Notes: generated from the letters alone by a model not told the origin. A DNA stretch of 64,000 bases from QHWF01 sp036848175 (GCA_036848175.1 DAIUKO010000006.1:1-64000); one strand, 5' to 3'; positions 52,782 through 62,284 are shown, numbered from the stretch's first letter. Program-made: numbers and translations.

Positions 52782-53809
52782 CGGAGGTCGTCCCACTGCA
52801 GGAGGCGGCCGCTCGCAATCGGGTGCTTCGCGACGCGGCCAATCACCTCGCCGAGCTGCCGCGCTGGAATGCCGGTGCCCGGCCGCTTCGGCCACACGTC
52901 GTCCCTGCCGATGGTCGCGCCGGCGGCGATGTCGCGCAGCGACACGACGCTATGGAGCGCCATGTCGCGCACCTCCTGCTCGCCCGGTTGAATCGTCTTC
53001 GTCGCGCCGCGCGCCTGCTCGATCGCGCGGATGCCCTTCACGATCTCGGTCAATTCGGCCGGCTCGATCGAGCCCTGTTGATCGGGTCCCGGGAGCGATC
53101 GCGACGTCGTGAAGTGCTTCTCGAACAGGTTCGCGCCGAGCGTGACCGCCGCCAGCGCGACGGAGCCGCCGACGGTGTGATCGGAGAAGCCGACCGGCAC
53201 GCCGTGCTTGCGCTGCAGCGTGGGGATGCAATCGATCTGCACGTGCTCGTACGGCGTCGGGTACGTCGACGTGCAGTGCATCAGCGCGAACGGCGTGCCG
53301 ATCGCCCGGATCGCTTCGACCGTCCGGTCGATCTCTTCCGGCGTCGACATCCCGGTCGAGACGATCATCGGCTTGCCCTTGCGCGCGATGTGCTGCTGCA
53401 GCGGCAGGTTGGTCAGCTCGCCTGATCCGGTCTTGTACGCCGGCACGCCGACAGTCTCGAGGAAGTCCGCGGCCTCACGGGAGAACGGCGTCGACAGAAA
53501 CACGATGCCGCGCTTCGCGGCGAGGTCGCGCAGCGTGAAGTGATCGTCACGCGACAACGCCGTCCGCGTCAGCAGATCGAACAGCGACTCGCCGACGTAG
53601 GCCGCCGTCGCTCCGCCGCGCAGCATCTCGTGCTCGGGAAAGTGCGTCTGAAACTTGATGGCGTCGGCGCCAGCGTCGGCCGCCGCCTGCACGAGCTCCG
53701 ACGCCAGCGACACGTCGCCGTTGTGGTTGATGCCGGCCTCCGCGATGACGAAGCACGGATGCCCGGCGCCGATCGCTCGCCCGCCGATCGTGATTTCGGT
53801 TGCGACCAT
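52778..53809 (-). CDS. neuB: N-acetylneuraminate synthase-like enzyme, NeuB/SpsE family
   Basis: 343 aa. VIAEAGINHNGD at 21-32 begins the TIM barrel; KFQTHFP and TGMSTPEEI follow; the last 60 residues (IAAGATIGRDDVWPKRPGTGI) are the antifreeze-like SAF domain. It condenses phosphoenolpyruvate with a 6-carbon amino sugar to a nonulosonic acid. Neighbours neuC and neuA complete the pathway. Confidence 0.95.
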   Translation of the reverse strand: MVATEITIGGRAIGAGHPCFVIAEAGINHNGDVSLASELVQAAADAGADAIKFQTHFPEHEMLRGGATAAYVGESLFDLLTRTALSRDDHFTLRDLAAKRGIVFLSTPFSREAADFLETVGVPAYKTGSGELTNLPLQQHIARKGKPMIVSTGMSTPEEIDRTVEAIRAIGTPFALMHCTSTYPTPYEHVQIDCIPTLQRKHGVPVGFSDHTVGGSVALAAVTLGANLFEKHFTTSRSLPGPDQQGSIEPAELTEIVKGIRAIEQARGATKTIQPGEQEVRDMALHSVVSLRDIAAGATIGRDDVWPKRPGTGIPARQLGEVIGRVAKHPIASGRLLQWDDLR

Positions 53810-53906
53810 GAGTAGTCTCGTTCAACTCGCTCGTCCTGAGCTTGTCCTGAGCTCGTCGAAGGACGAGTCGAACCGCTGCTCACCCTTCGACAGGCTCAGG
53901 GTGAGC
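53810..53906. repeat. Dispersed inverted repeat (CCCTTCGACAGGCTCAGGG type) at the neuC/neuB junction
   Basis: Two hairpin units: arms 53878-53886/53898-53906 (9 bp) and 53830-53837/53860-53867 (8 bp), with two copies of the CCTGAGC core between. This element is widespread between genes in bacteria. The neuC stop codon lies inside it and its last residues (PEPVEG) are encoded by it. Confidence 0.9.
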
Positions 53907-55106
53907 GTGTAAATCGAAGAAACACTTCTGCGTGTACAGCTCGGCGGTCGCCAGACGATCGGTGATCTGCTGGCTCGCGTCGGGCCGGTAGTAGATGTGC
54001 GACGCCGGATAGCGGCCGTGCCGCACCTGACGATCGACGGCAGCGCGGATGGCCTCGATCTCGTAGTCGACGTGCACGACGTTGTCGGCGGTGAGCCGTC
54101 CCTGCTGGCGGCGGCCGATGTTCACGACCGGCGTGCCGAGGTACGAGCACTCCTTGATGCCGGCCGATGAATTGCCGACCAGACACGCCGCCGACTTCAG
54201 CATCGCGACGAATTCATCGGCCGGCACGTTGGTGATGAACCGCGTCTTCGCCGCCGCCGCTTCGTGATGCTCGCGGACGTGCCGAATCGCCTCGGCCATC
54301 TCGCCGGTTCCGGCATCGGGGTTCGGCCAGAACCAGATCGTCTGCAGCCCGAGCGCGCCGATCGCGTGCATCGTGGTTTCGAGATGCTGGCGATTGTCGC
54401 GCTCGGTCGTCACCGGGTGCTGGACGACCATCAGGAACGGCTTCGTCACGTCGACGTCGTAGCCGACGCCGGCGGCGTTGACCTGCTCGCTCGTCACGGC
54501 GCGATCGATCTGCGACGCCAGCTCCACGTCGAGCGAGCCGGTGTTGAACACGTAGTTCGGGTCCTCCCCCATCGCCAGCACACGGCGATGGGCATCGTCG
54601 TTGGTGACGAAATGGATGTGGGCCAGCTTGGTGATCGCGTGGCGAACGCTCTCGTCGATGTTGCCGCTGCGGTCGCCGCCCTCGATGTGGGCGATGGTCG
54701 TGTTCAGATAGGCCGCCGACATCGCGATCGCGAGCTGCTCGAAGCGATCGCCGCAGATGACGACCACGTCGGGGTCGATCGCGTGCAGGCCGTTGGTGAA
54801 TTCGAGCGCCGTCAGACACGCCGTCTTCGCCATCGCGACGTGATTGCCGCCCTCGATGACGTTGAGGAGCGACGCGGCAATCGTGAAGCCGGCGGCCTCG
54901 ATGTCGTCGGCGATGTGATGGCTGTACTTGTCGAGCAGAATCGATCCGCCGAGCATGACCTCGAGATCGATGCCGGGATGCTGATGCAGCTTCCTGATCA
55001 ACAGCTGGCTGCGCCCGTAGTAGGCGCGGCTGGTGATCGGAAAGCAGATGCGGCGTCTGCCGCTCCGCGGCTTCATCCGGCTGCCCGACGCCAGCAGCGT
55101 GTTCAT
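53880..55106 (-). CDS. neuC: UDP-N-acetylglucosamine 2-epimerase (hydrolysing), NeuC-like
   Basis: 408 aa. VVVICGDRFEQLA near 124 and HIEGGDRSGNIDESVRHAITKLAHIHF belong to the hydrolysing 2-epimerase group, which releases UDP and yields the N-acetylated amino sugar for NeuB. VGNSSAGIKECSYLGTPV is the UDP-binding loop. Start at 55106 (ATGA overlap). The C-terminal HAHPEPVEG tail comes from an intergenic repeat, so the native end may have been lost. Confidence 0.93.
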   Translation of the reverse strand: MNTLLASGSRMKPRSGRRRICFPITSRAYYGRSQLLIRKLHQHPGIDLEVMLGGSILLDKYSHHIADDIEAAGFTIAASLLNVIEGGNHVAMAKTACLTALEFTNGLHAIDPDVVVICGDRFEQLAIAMSAAYLNTTIAHIEGGDRSGNIDESVRHAITKLAHIHFVTNDDAHRRVLAMGEDPNYVFNTGSLDVELASQIDRAVTSEQVNAAGVGYDVDVTKPFLMVVQHPVTTERDNRQHLETTMHAIGALGLQTIWFWPNPDAGTGEMAEAIRHVREHHEAAAAKTRFITNVPADEFVAMLKSAACLVGNSSAGIKECSYLGTPVVNIGRRQQGRLTADNVVHVDYEIEAIRAAVDRQVRHGRYPASHIYYRPDASQQITDRLATAELYTQKCFFDLHAHPEPVEG

Positions 55107-56563
55107 ACGCGCGCCGGATCGTGGTTGACGACGATGGTCTTCCATTCGCAGTAGACGTCGAGCGCCTCGGTGCCCGGTTCGCGGAAGCCGTTGCCCGAAT
55201 TCTTGACGCCGCCGAACGGCATGTGCGGGCCGGCGCCGTAGGTCGGGCCGTTGATCGAGACCAGGCCGGCGCGATAGCGCGCGATGAACTGCTCGATGCG
55301 ATTGCTGTTGAAGGTGTGAATCGCGCCGGTGAGGCCGTAGGCGGTTGCGTTGGCGAGCTGAATCGCTTCGTCGAAGCTCGCGACCCGGTAGAGACACGTC
55401 ACCGGACCGAACAGCTCCTGCTGCGAGATCGGGTCGTCGTGCGCGACGTTCTCGACGATGGTCGGCGCCATGTAGTAGCCGGGCGCGAGCGCGTCAATCG
55501 CGTGACCTCCGGTCAGCACACGCGCGCCGCGGCTGACCGCGCACTCGACCGCGCGCAGCAGGCGATCGAGACTCGCACGCGAGATCACGGGACCGCAGTC
55601 GTCCTGTTCAGCCGATCCCACTTTGACCGCATTCGCGCGCGCGACCATCGCGTCGCGGAACCCGTCGTAGATGCGGTCGAAGACGATGATCCGGCTGCCG
55701 GCGGCGCAGCGCTGACCGGCGTCGATGAACGCGGACGCGATGGCATGCTCCGCGGCGAGCTGCAGATCGGCGTCGTCGCACACGACCAGTGGGTTCTTGC
55801 CGCCCATTTCCAGGCAGACTTTCGCGAGGACCGCGCGACCGCTGACACGCTGCTGAATCGACTTTCCGGTCGCCGCCGATCCGGTGAAGCTGACCAGACC
55901 GACGCGCGCGTCCTCGACGAGCGGCGTGCCGACTTCGCCGCCCAATCCCTGCACGGCGGAATAGACGCCCTTGGGCAGCCCCGCGTCGCGCAGCAGCTTG
56001 CCGAGCGCAACCGCCGTGTACGGCGTCAGCTCGTGCGACTTGGCGACGACGGCGTTGCCGCAGACGAGCGCGGGAAAGGTCTTCCACGCGACGCCGGCGA
56101 GCGGGCTGTTGAACGGCATGATCGCCGCGCACACGCCAATCGGCGCGCGCTCGGTGCGCACGCTGCGGTTCGGAATCGGGCTCGTCATCGTCTTGCCGTA
56201 GAAGCGGCTGCCTTCGCTCTCCATGAAGACGGCGAGATCGGCCGACGAGGCGACCTCGGCGGCCGCGTTCTTCCACGGTTTCCCCGTTTCCGTGTGCACG
56301 ATGCCGGCGAAGTGGCGCTCCGCGGCGCGGAGCAGCGACGCGGCGCGGCCGAGGATCTCGCCGCGTCTTGGCGCGGGCAGACGGCTCCATCCGTCCGCGG
56401 CGCGCGATGCGGTCTCGATCGCCGTGCGCACGTCCGCGTCGTTTCCACGCGCGACCTGCGCGACGACCGCGTCGTCCATCGGGCAACGTTTTTCGAACGT
56501 CGCGCCGCTCGAGGCGGGCACCTCCGCGTCGTCTATCCAGTGGTTGACCGACTCAGGGTACAT
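55103..56563 (-). CDS. NAD(P)-dependent aldehyde dehydrogenase
   Basis: 486 aa. Catalytic residues are intact: Asn152 (PFNSP), Lys175 (AKSHE), Glu252 (LEMGGKNP) and Cys286 (GQRCAAG). It oxidises an aldehyde to an acid. It overlaps the transketolase gene upstream by 11 bases, so it may act on the aldehyde created or released by that enzyme, for example to produce a sugar acid; inferred from position. Confidence 0.93.
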   Translation of the reverse strand: MYPESVNHWIDDAEVPASSGATFEKRCPMDDAVVAQVARGNDADVRTAIETASRAADGWSRLPAPRRGEILGRAASLLRAAERHFAGIVHTETGKPWKNAAAEVASSADLAVFMESEGSRFYGKTMTSPIPNRSVRTERAPIGVCAAIMPFNSPLAGVAWKTFPALVCGNAVVAKSHELTPYTAVALGKLLRDAGLPKGVYSAVQGLGGEVGTPLVEDARVGLVSFTGSAATGKSIQQRVSGRAVLAKVCLEMGGKNPLVVCDDADLQLAAEHAIASAFIDAGQRCAAGSRIIVFDRIYDGFRDAMVARANAVKVGSAEQDDCGPVISRASLDRLLRAVECAVSRGARVLTGGHAIDALAPGYYMAPTIVENVAHDDPISQQELFGPVTCLYRVASFDEAIQLANATAYGLTGAIHTFNSNRIEQFIARYRAGLVSINGPTYGAGPHMPFGGVKNSGNGFREPGTEALDVYCEWKTIVVNHDPARV

Positions 56564-58544
56564 GCTGCTCGGACGCGACGGTCGTCGAGTGAGCCGGTGA
56601 ACGCGGGGTGAGGCGATGGAACTGCTGAACGGCGCGCACGATTCCGGCGGCATCGAGGCCGTGGTGCGCCAGGACTTCGGCGTTGCCGCCGCACGCCGGG
56701 ACATCGGTGAGGCCGAGCGATCGGACGTCGACGTGCACGCCGCGGCGCGCGAGCGCGGCGGCGACCATCACGCCCTGCCCGAGCGTGACGTAGTGATTGT
56801 CGAGCGTCAGCACCGCTCCGACGCGAGAGAAGGTGTGCCAGATCCAGTCTTCGTCGACGCGATTGAGCCAGGGAAGATTGATGACCGCCGCGCTGATCCC
56901 CTGCGCGGCGAGCGCGTCGGCGGCGAGCCACGCATTGGTCATCAGCAGCGGTCCGTAGCCGACGAGTGCGACATCGCGTCCCTCTCGCAGCGTCACGCCC
57001 CGGCCGACGGACAACGCGTACGAGGCCGGCAGCGTGTACGGCAGGTCCATCGGGACGTTGACGAATCGGAGGTAGGTGCTGCCCTGGTGCTCGTCGATCG
57101 CCCACCGGATCGCGAGCCGCGCTTCACGCTCCGAGCACGGCTCGATCGCCACGAGTCCCGGCACGGATCCGATCGCCGAGATGTCGCGGACCGATTGATG
57201 CGAATGGCCGGGTCCCGCCGGGACGAGGCCGGCGAGCGTCGCCGTGTAGATGATCTTCGTGCCTTCAGTCGCGTTGTTGTAAATCTGCTCGTTCGCGCGC
57301 GTCGAGAGAAAGCAGGCGAACGAGTGCGCGATCGGCAGCAGTCCCGCCAGCGCCATCCCGCCCGCCGCGGAGACCATGTGCTGTTCGGCGATGCCGCATT
57401 CGATGAAGCGGTACGGCAGTTCCTCTTTGAACGCTTCGATGCCGCAATCGGATAGCAGATCGGCGTCGAGGACGACGATCTCCGGTCGCGTCCGTGCGAT
57501 CTGCAACAGTTCATCGCCGTAGGCGACGACGAGCCGTTCGGGCTGCGACGGCGCGACGCGGACCGGCTGCGGCGCGGACGTGAATTCGAGCGGCGCGTGG
57601 CCAAGCGCCGCCAGACGACCGTTGATCCGCCCGGTCAGTTCGCGCACGGCCGCCAGATAGTCGTCGAGCGACGGCGCGCCGGCGTGGAAGCGGTAGGTCC
57701 CGTCGCCGCACGCGACCCCTTCCATGAACGAGACCCCTCTGCCCTTGATGGTGTCGGCGACGAGCGCCTTCGGCTTGTCGGCGACCTGCGCGAACCGCTC
57801 GAACGCCGCGCTGATGGCGCGGAAGTCGTGGCCGTCGACGCGCTCCACGTGCCATCCAAACGCCCGGAACTTGTCGTCGATCGCACCGAGATCGCTGACC
57901 GCGGCCACGGTCGAGTCCGACTGATATTTGTTGTGATCGACGATGGCAATCATGTCGCCGCGGCCTTCGTTGGCGACCGGCTGCAGCGCCTCCCAGATCT
58001 GCCCCTCCTGCAGCTCGCCGTCGCCGGTCATCAGCACGACGCGGCCGCCCTTGCCGCTGCGGCGGCGCCCCTGCAGGATGCCGAACGCCTTCGAGATGCC
58101 CATCCCCAGCGAGCCGGTGTTCGTCGCGATGAACGGCACGGTGACGTCGGGGTGGCCCGGCAGCCCGCCGAGACGGCGAAGCCGATGCAGGAGATCGAAA
58201 TCGAGCTTGCCGAGCGCGATGAGGAGCGAGTACAGCGCCGGCGCGTCGTGCCCCTTCGACGAGAAGTACGTGTCCGCGCCCGCGGTGCCGCTGTTCGGAT
58301 CGACGAGCTCCTCGGTCCAGAGCCAGGTGATCAGATCCATCGAGCTGAAACTGGATCCGATGTGACCCGAACCGGCCTGCATGATCATGTAAAGCGTGTT
58401 CAGCCGGCAGAGATCCGCCAGCAGCGCGGCGCGCTCGTACGGATCCGATGTCGCGGCGCGAGCCGCGGCGATCGCGCCGCTCGCGGCGTAGGTCAGCGCG
58501 CCCTGACCGCGTAGTGCTTCGTCGGAACGATCCTTTTCACTCAT
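56553..58544 (-). CDS. Transketolase, full-length
   Basis: 663 aa. GSGHIGSSFSSMD at 58-70, the ThDP motif TGDGELQEGQIWEA from 173, and the FIECGIAEQHM glutamate of the Pyr domain are present. Unlike the split pair at 3.9-5.7 kb this is one chain. In a nonulosonic acid cluster it may transfer a two-carbon unit to build the precursor sugar. It lies 3 bases after the SDR gene. Confidence 0.94.
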   Translation of the reverse strand: MSEKDRSDEALRGQGALTYAASGAIAAARAATSDPYERAALLADLCRLNTLYMIMQAGSGHIGSSFSSMDLITWLWTEELVDPNSGTAGADTYFSSKGHDAPALYSLLIALGKLDFDLLHRLRRLGGLPGHPDVTVPFIATNTGSLGMGISKAFGILQGRRRSGKGGRVVLMTGDGELQEGQIWEALQPVANEGRGDMIAIVDHNKYQSDSTVAAVSDLGAIDDKFRAFGWHVERVDGHDFRAISAAFERFAQVADKPKALVADTIKGRGVSFMEGVACGDGTYRFHAGAPSLDDYLAAVRELTGRINGRLAALGHAPLEFTSAPQPVRVAPSQPERLVVAYGDELLQIARTRPEIVVLDADLLSDCGIEAFKEELPYRFIECGIAEQHMVSAAGGMALAGLLPIAHSFACFLSTRANEQIYNNATEGTKIIYTATLAGLVPAGPGHSHQSVRDISAIGSVPGLVAIEPCSEREARLAIRWAIDEHQGSTYLRFVNVPMDLPYTLPASYALSVGRGVTLREGRDVALVGYGPLLMTNAWLAADALAAQGISAAVINLPWLNRVDEDWIWHTFSRVGAVLTLDNHYVTLGQGVMVAAALARRGVHVDVRSLGLTDVPACGGNAEVLAHHGLDAAGIVRAVQQFHRLTPRSPAHSTTVASEQHVP

Positions 58545-58547
58545 CAG

Positions 58548-59387
58548 CTATCGGGCCGTCCACCCGCCGTCGATCACGAGCGTCGCGCCGGTCATGTACG
58601 CCGACGCCTTCGAGGCCAGAAACAGAATCGCGCCGTTGTACTCGTCTTCGCGCGCCATGCGTCCGAGCGGCGTCCGCTTCTCGTACTCGGCGACGAACTC
58701 CGGCGAGTGGTTCGCTTCGCGCACGCCGCCCGGCACCAGCGAGTTGACGCGAACGCCGAGCCGTCGATGTCCGCAGTACTCGGCGAGCCATCGCGTGAAG
58801 TTCAGCATGCCGGACTTCGCGACGCTGTAGCCGACCGGCTTGAACCATTCACGTCCGTCGCGGCGCTGGAACTCGTACATCGACTGATCGGGCGACACGA
58901 CGCCGTAGGTCGACGAGACGTTGATGATGCTGCCGCGCTCGCGCTTCGACGCGACGAAGGCCGCGAGGAACGACTGGGACGCCACCAGCGCACTGGTGAG
59001 GTGCGACCGCAGCATCGCCTCCCACGCCGATTCGGGATAGCACTCGAAGCGTCCGCTCTCGAGGGTCGCGTCGGCCGGCGACGACCCGAGACCGGCGTTG
59101 TTGATCAGAATCGTCGGCGCGCCGAACCGCGCGACGACGTCGGCGATGCCGCGGTCGACAGCCGCCCGGTCGGTCGTATCGACGGCATGCGTCGACACGC
59201 GCGCGTCCGACGCCAGCAGCGCCTGCAGGCGGTCACCCGGCGGCGACACGTCGAACAGCGCCACTGCGGCTCCCGCCGATGACAGCGCGTGCGCGTACTG
59301 GCTGCCCAGCCGCCCGGTGCCGCCGGTGACGATCGCGACGTCGCCTTCGAGCGAGAACAGGTCCGCCGAAGCGCCTCGCGTCGTCAT
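58548..59387 (-). CDS. Short-chain dehydrogenase/reductase
   Basis: 279 aa. TGGTGRLGS (21-29), NNAG (110s), SSTYG and YSVAKSG with catalytic Tyr and Lys form a classical SDR. Start at 59387. It is the first gene of the minus run in transcription order and lies 17 bp from the divergent plus run. It is probably a reductase of the sugar made by the transketolase and aldehyde dehydrogenase below it. Confidence 0.92.
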   Translation of the reverse strand: MTTRGASADLFSLEGDVAIVTGGTGRLGSQYAHALSSAGAAVALFDVSPPGDRLQALLASDARVSTHAVDTTDRAAVDRGIADVVARFGAPTILINNAGLGSSPADATLESGRFECYPESAWEAMLRSHLTSALVASQSFLAAFVASKRERGSIINVSSTYGVVSPDQSMYEFQRRDGREWFKPVGYSVAKSGMLNFTRWLAEYCGHRRLGVRVNSLVPGGVREANHSPEFVAEYEKRTPLGRMAREDEYNGAILFLASKASAYMTGATLVIDGGWTAR

Positions 59388-59404
59388 AGTAGAGTAGCGC
59401 TCGC
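59388..59404. promoter_or_regulatory. 17-bp spacer between divergent operons
   Basis: The SDR (minus) and the GT4 gene (plus) start 17 bp apart. This is too short to hold two full promoters, so promoter elements must lie inside the neighbouring coding regions. No clear -10/-35 consensus is visible in it. Confidence 0.6.
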
Positions 59405-60619
59405 GTGCCGAACGTCGACACCGCGAGCCCACCCATCCGCATCGCGCGCATCATCACGCGTCTGAACGTCGGCGGACCGGCGATCCAGGCGATCGAGATG
59501 AGCGCGCGGCTGGAATCGATCGGGTACCACACGCTGCTCGTCCACGGCCGTCTCGGAACAGGCGAGGGCGACATGCGCTATCTCGTCCCGTCGCCGCACC
59601 CCTTCGAGATGGAATACGTGCGGGCGCTTCGACGCGAGCCGGCGCCGCTGGCCGACGCCGCCGCCGTCGCGCAGGTGTTTCGCCTGCTGCGCCGCTTTCG
59701 GCCGGACATCGTCCACACGCACATGGCGAAGGCGGGCTCGGTCGGCCGCACGGCGGCGATGTTGTACAACGTTTCCAGAGCGACGACCGGCCATCGCGCG
59801 CGCCTCGTCCACACGTACCACGGACATGTGCTGGACGGATATTTCTCCGCAGGAACGGCAACCGTGTTCACCGGCATCGAACGCACGCTGGCTCGACGCT
59901 CGGACGCGTTGATCGCCGTCTCGCCGTCGGTGCTGCACGATCTGCGCGATCGACACCGCATCGGCGCCGCGGATCGGTTCCGCGTCATCCCGCTCGGCTT
60001 CGATCTGTCGCGGTTCGCGGCCATCGGTCCCGACGATCGCGTGGCGGCGCGCCGCGAGCTCGCGCTCGACGCCAACGCCCACGTCGCCGCCTTCGTCGGG
60101 CGGCTGACGGCGATCAAGCAGCCGGACTTGTTCGTCGAGGGCGCGGATCGAATCGCCCGCGTCGACGAGGGCGCGCGTTTTCTCATTGCCGGCGGCGGGG
60201 AGCTCGACGCGTCGCTGCGCGCCGCCGTCGCTCAACGCGGCCTCTCTGATCGTGTCCGCTTCCTCGGCTGGCAGCGCCACCTCGAGACGGTTTACGCGGC
60301 GAGCGATCTCATCGCCGTCACGTCGCGCAACGAAGGCACGCCGGTCGCGCTGATCGAGAGCATGGCGGCGGGAGTGCCCGGCGTTTCCTTCGACGTCGGC
60401 GGCGTGTCGGATGTGATCACCTCCGCCGATCTCGGCGCGCTCGTAGCGGACGGCGATGTAGAGGCGCTGGTCGCGGCGATGCGACGGCTGTTCGACGACG
60501 AGCGCCGGCGGCAGGAGATCGGCGCGCGGGCGCGCGCGTCGGTGCTCGCCCGATTCGGGATCGATCGCCTCGTGCACGATCTCACCGGGCTCTATCGCGA
60601 CCTCCTCTCGCTCCACTAA
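59405..60619 (+). CDS. GT4 family glycosyltransferase
   Basis: 404 aa from a GTG at 59405, the only start that leaves the first beta strand (IRIARIITRLNVGG) intact. FVGRLTAIKQPDLFVEGA begins the donor domain and SRNEGTPVALIESMAAG carries the EX7E pair. Followed after 9 bases by a membrane transferase gene. Confidence 0.94.
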   Translation: MPNVDTASPPIRIARIITRLNVGGPAIQAIEMSARLESIGYHTLLVHGRLGTGEGDMRYLVPSPHPFEMEYVRALRREPAPLADAAAVAQVFRLLRRFRPDIVHTHMAKAGSVGRTAAMLYNVSRATTGHRARLVHTYHGHVLDGYFSAGTATVFTGIERTLARRSDALIAVSPSVLHDLRDRHRIGAADRFRVIPLGFDLSRFAAIGPDDRVAARRELALDANAHVAAFVGRLTAIKQPDLFVEGADRIARVDEGARFLIAGGGELDASLRAAVAQRGLSDRVRFLGWQRHLETVYAASDLIAVTSRNEGTPVALIESMAAGVPGVSFDVGGVSDVITSADLGALVADGDVEALVAAMRRLFDDERRRQEIGARARASVLARFGIDRLVHDLTGLYRDLLSLH

Positions 60620-60628
60620 GATTCGCCA

Positions 60629-62026
60629 ATGTCGCCGCGTCTCGCGCGCATCGCAATCGCCTCGGTGGCGATCGCGCACGCCGCGCTGTTCATCGTCTAC
60701 CAACGGCCCGACTGGGACACGCAATGGACCGATCAGAACGGGTACATGATGCTCGGCCGGAACCTCGCCGAAACGGGACGCTACACGCGATTCGCGGCGG
60801 CGCAGGACTACGTACCCGAAGCCATTCGCACGCCGATGTACCCGGCGTTCGTCGCGCTGCTCGATCTCGTCTTCGGTGAAAGCCGTGTGGCCATTGCGTC
60901 GGTGCAGGCAGTTCTGTTCGCGATCATCTGCCTGCTCGTCTACGAAATCGCTCGAGCCGCGACGACTGAGCGCATCGCGTCCGCCGCCGGCCTTCTGACG
61001 GCGATGTACCCGCCGCTGCCGTATTTCGGCGCGCTCGTGCTCACCGAGGTCTTCACAACGGGTCTCGTGACCGCGGGCATGGCAGTCTGGCTCGCGGGCC
61101 TTCGCAGAAACTCGACGGGACTCTTCGTCGGGAGCGGCGCGATCTTTGGAGCGACCGCGCTGACGCGGCCGGCATTCGAGTACCTGCCGCTGTTCCTCGT
61201 TGCCGCCGCCGTCGTCGCCGCGCGCGAGAACCGGCGCCTCCGATGGCGTGCCGGCGCGATCATGCTCGCCACCTTCTGTGCCGTCATCGCGCCGTGGCTG
61301 GCGTACAACGCGGTGTATTTCAAGACGCTGACGTTCACGCCCGCGGGTGGTCCAGGACGGCAGCTGTTCGAGGGGTCGTGGCAGGCGGAATTGCCGGGCC
61401 GTGTCGAAGCCGAGCTGACGACGCTGGCCGACTCGAACTCCAATCGACAGGAGCTCGACGATAAGGTCCGAGCCGTAGCGGCACGAACCGGAATGCCGGC
61501 CGAGCCGATGCTGCGCTACGTGCATCAGCATCAGGACATCCGGAAGATCTGGGTCGACCCGGTCGAACCATGGGAGCGGATGCGCTCGCGTATCGAAGCC
61601 GACCACGAATACTTCCGCGTCGGCATGGAAAACATCCGTCTGCATCCGGTCCGTTACATGTGGCGGCGCGCCACACGCGGAACCTTCCTGCTCTGGGCGG
61701 CTGAAATTCCAGTGCGCTACTCCGACATCAACCGGCTATCGCCGCTGACGATCCGCGCCATCTGGTTCGTGCAGGTCGTGCTCATGGTGCTGGCGCTGTG
61801 CGGCGGCGTCGTGCTGGCGCGGCAGGGCGCGGTCACGGAGGCGTTCGCGATGGCCGCGCTCATCCTTTACGTCTCGGCCGTACACGTGCCGCTATATTCG
61901 GAAGCGCGCTATTCACTGCCGGCAAAGCCGATGGTCCTGCTGCTCGCCGCAGCGGCAATCGTGGTCGCGGCTGAACGATGGGTGGCGAGGCGCACAAGCT
62001 ACCGCCCTCTCAGTCACAGGTCGTGA
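60629..62026 (+). CDS. ArnT/PMT-like GT-C glycosyltransferase
   Basis: 465 aa with about ten helices. DQNGYMMLGRNLAETGRY holds the first-loop acid, and AIRTPMYPAFVALLD is the RTPxYP signature of ArnT/PMT relatives. A soluble region about 240-330 follows. It is the last gene before a 480-bp spacer. Confidence 0.9.
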   Translation: MSPRLARIAIASVAIAHAALFIVYQRPDWDTQWTDQNGYMMLGRNLAETGRYTRFAAAQDYVPEAIRTPMYPAFVALLDLVFGESRVAIASVQAVLFAIICLLVYEIARAATTERIASAAGLLTAMYPPLPYFGALVLTEVFTTGLVTAGMAVWLAGLRRNSTGLFVGSGAIFGATALTRPAFEYLPLFLVAAAVVAARENRRLRWRAGAIMLATFCAVIAPWLAYNAVYFKTLTFTPAGGPGRQLFEGSWQAELPGRVEAELTTLADSNSNRQELDDKVRAVAARTGMPAEPMLRYVHQHQDIRKIWVDPVEPWERMRSRIEADHEYFRVGMENIRLHPVRYMWRRATRGTFLLWAAEIPVRYSDINRLSPLTIRAIWFVQVVLMVLALCGGVVLARQGAVTEAFAMAALILYVSAVHVPLYSEARYSLPAKPMVLLLAAAAIVVAAERWVARRTSYRPLSHRS

Positions 62027-62197
62027 GACTGCGGCGTGCGCGGGCGAGGGATTATCCGCGAGGACGCGGGAGCCGCTGGGAAGTGACCGGCCGTTTCTCG
62101 CGTTCACGCATTGAACGTCTTAGTACACCGCGTTGTCAAGCGGCAATTTGCGCCCGCTCGGCTTGGCGAGCCGGGCCGTTTGTGCCAGACTCTCGCC
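62027..62197. other. Unexplained spacer upstream of the repeat block
   Basis: About 170 bp without a supported gene. It contains an imperfect inverted repeat around 62155-62172 (CTCGG/CGAGC-type arms) but no T-tract and no obvious promoter. Nothing further can be read from it. Confidence 0.5.
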
Positions 62198-62284
62198 ATT
62201 GCGGATTGAGGATTGCGGATTGCGGATTTATTGGCGATTGGATCCGTCAGGTTGAACGCTTGAATCCCTCAATCAATCCGCTAA
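62198..62284. repeat. Dispersed repeat (ATTGCGGATTGAGG type), cut by the assembly gap
   Basis: First copy of a palindromic repeat, with left arm 62198-62228 and only the beginning of the right arm before the gap. A second, complete copy lies at 62398-62504. Confidence 0.85.

Noticed and set aside
52059..55106. Assignment of the nonulosonic acid as sialic acid specifically
   Set aside because: NeuA, NeuB and NeuC homologues for sialic, legionaminic and related acids cannot be told apart from the visible motifs alone.
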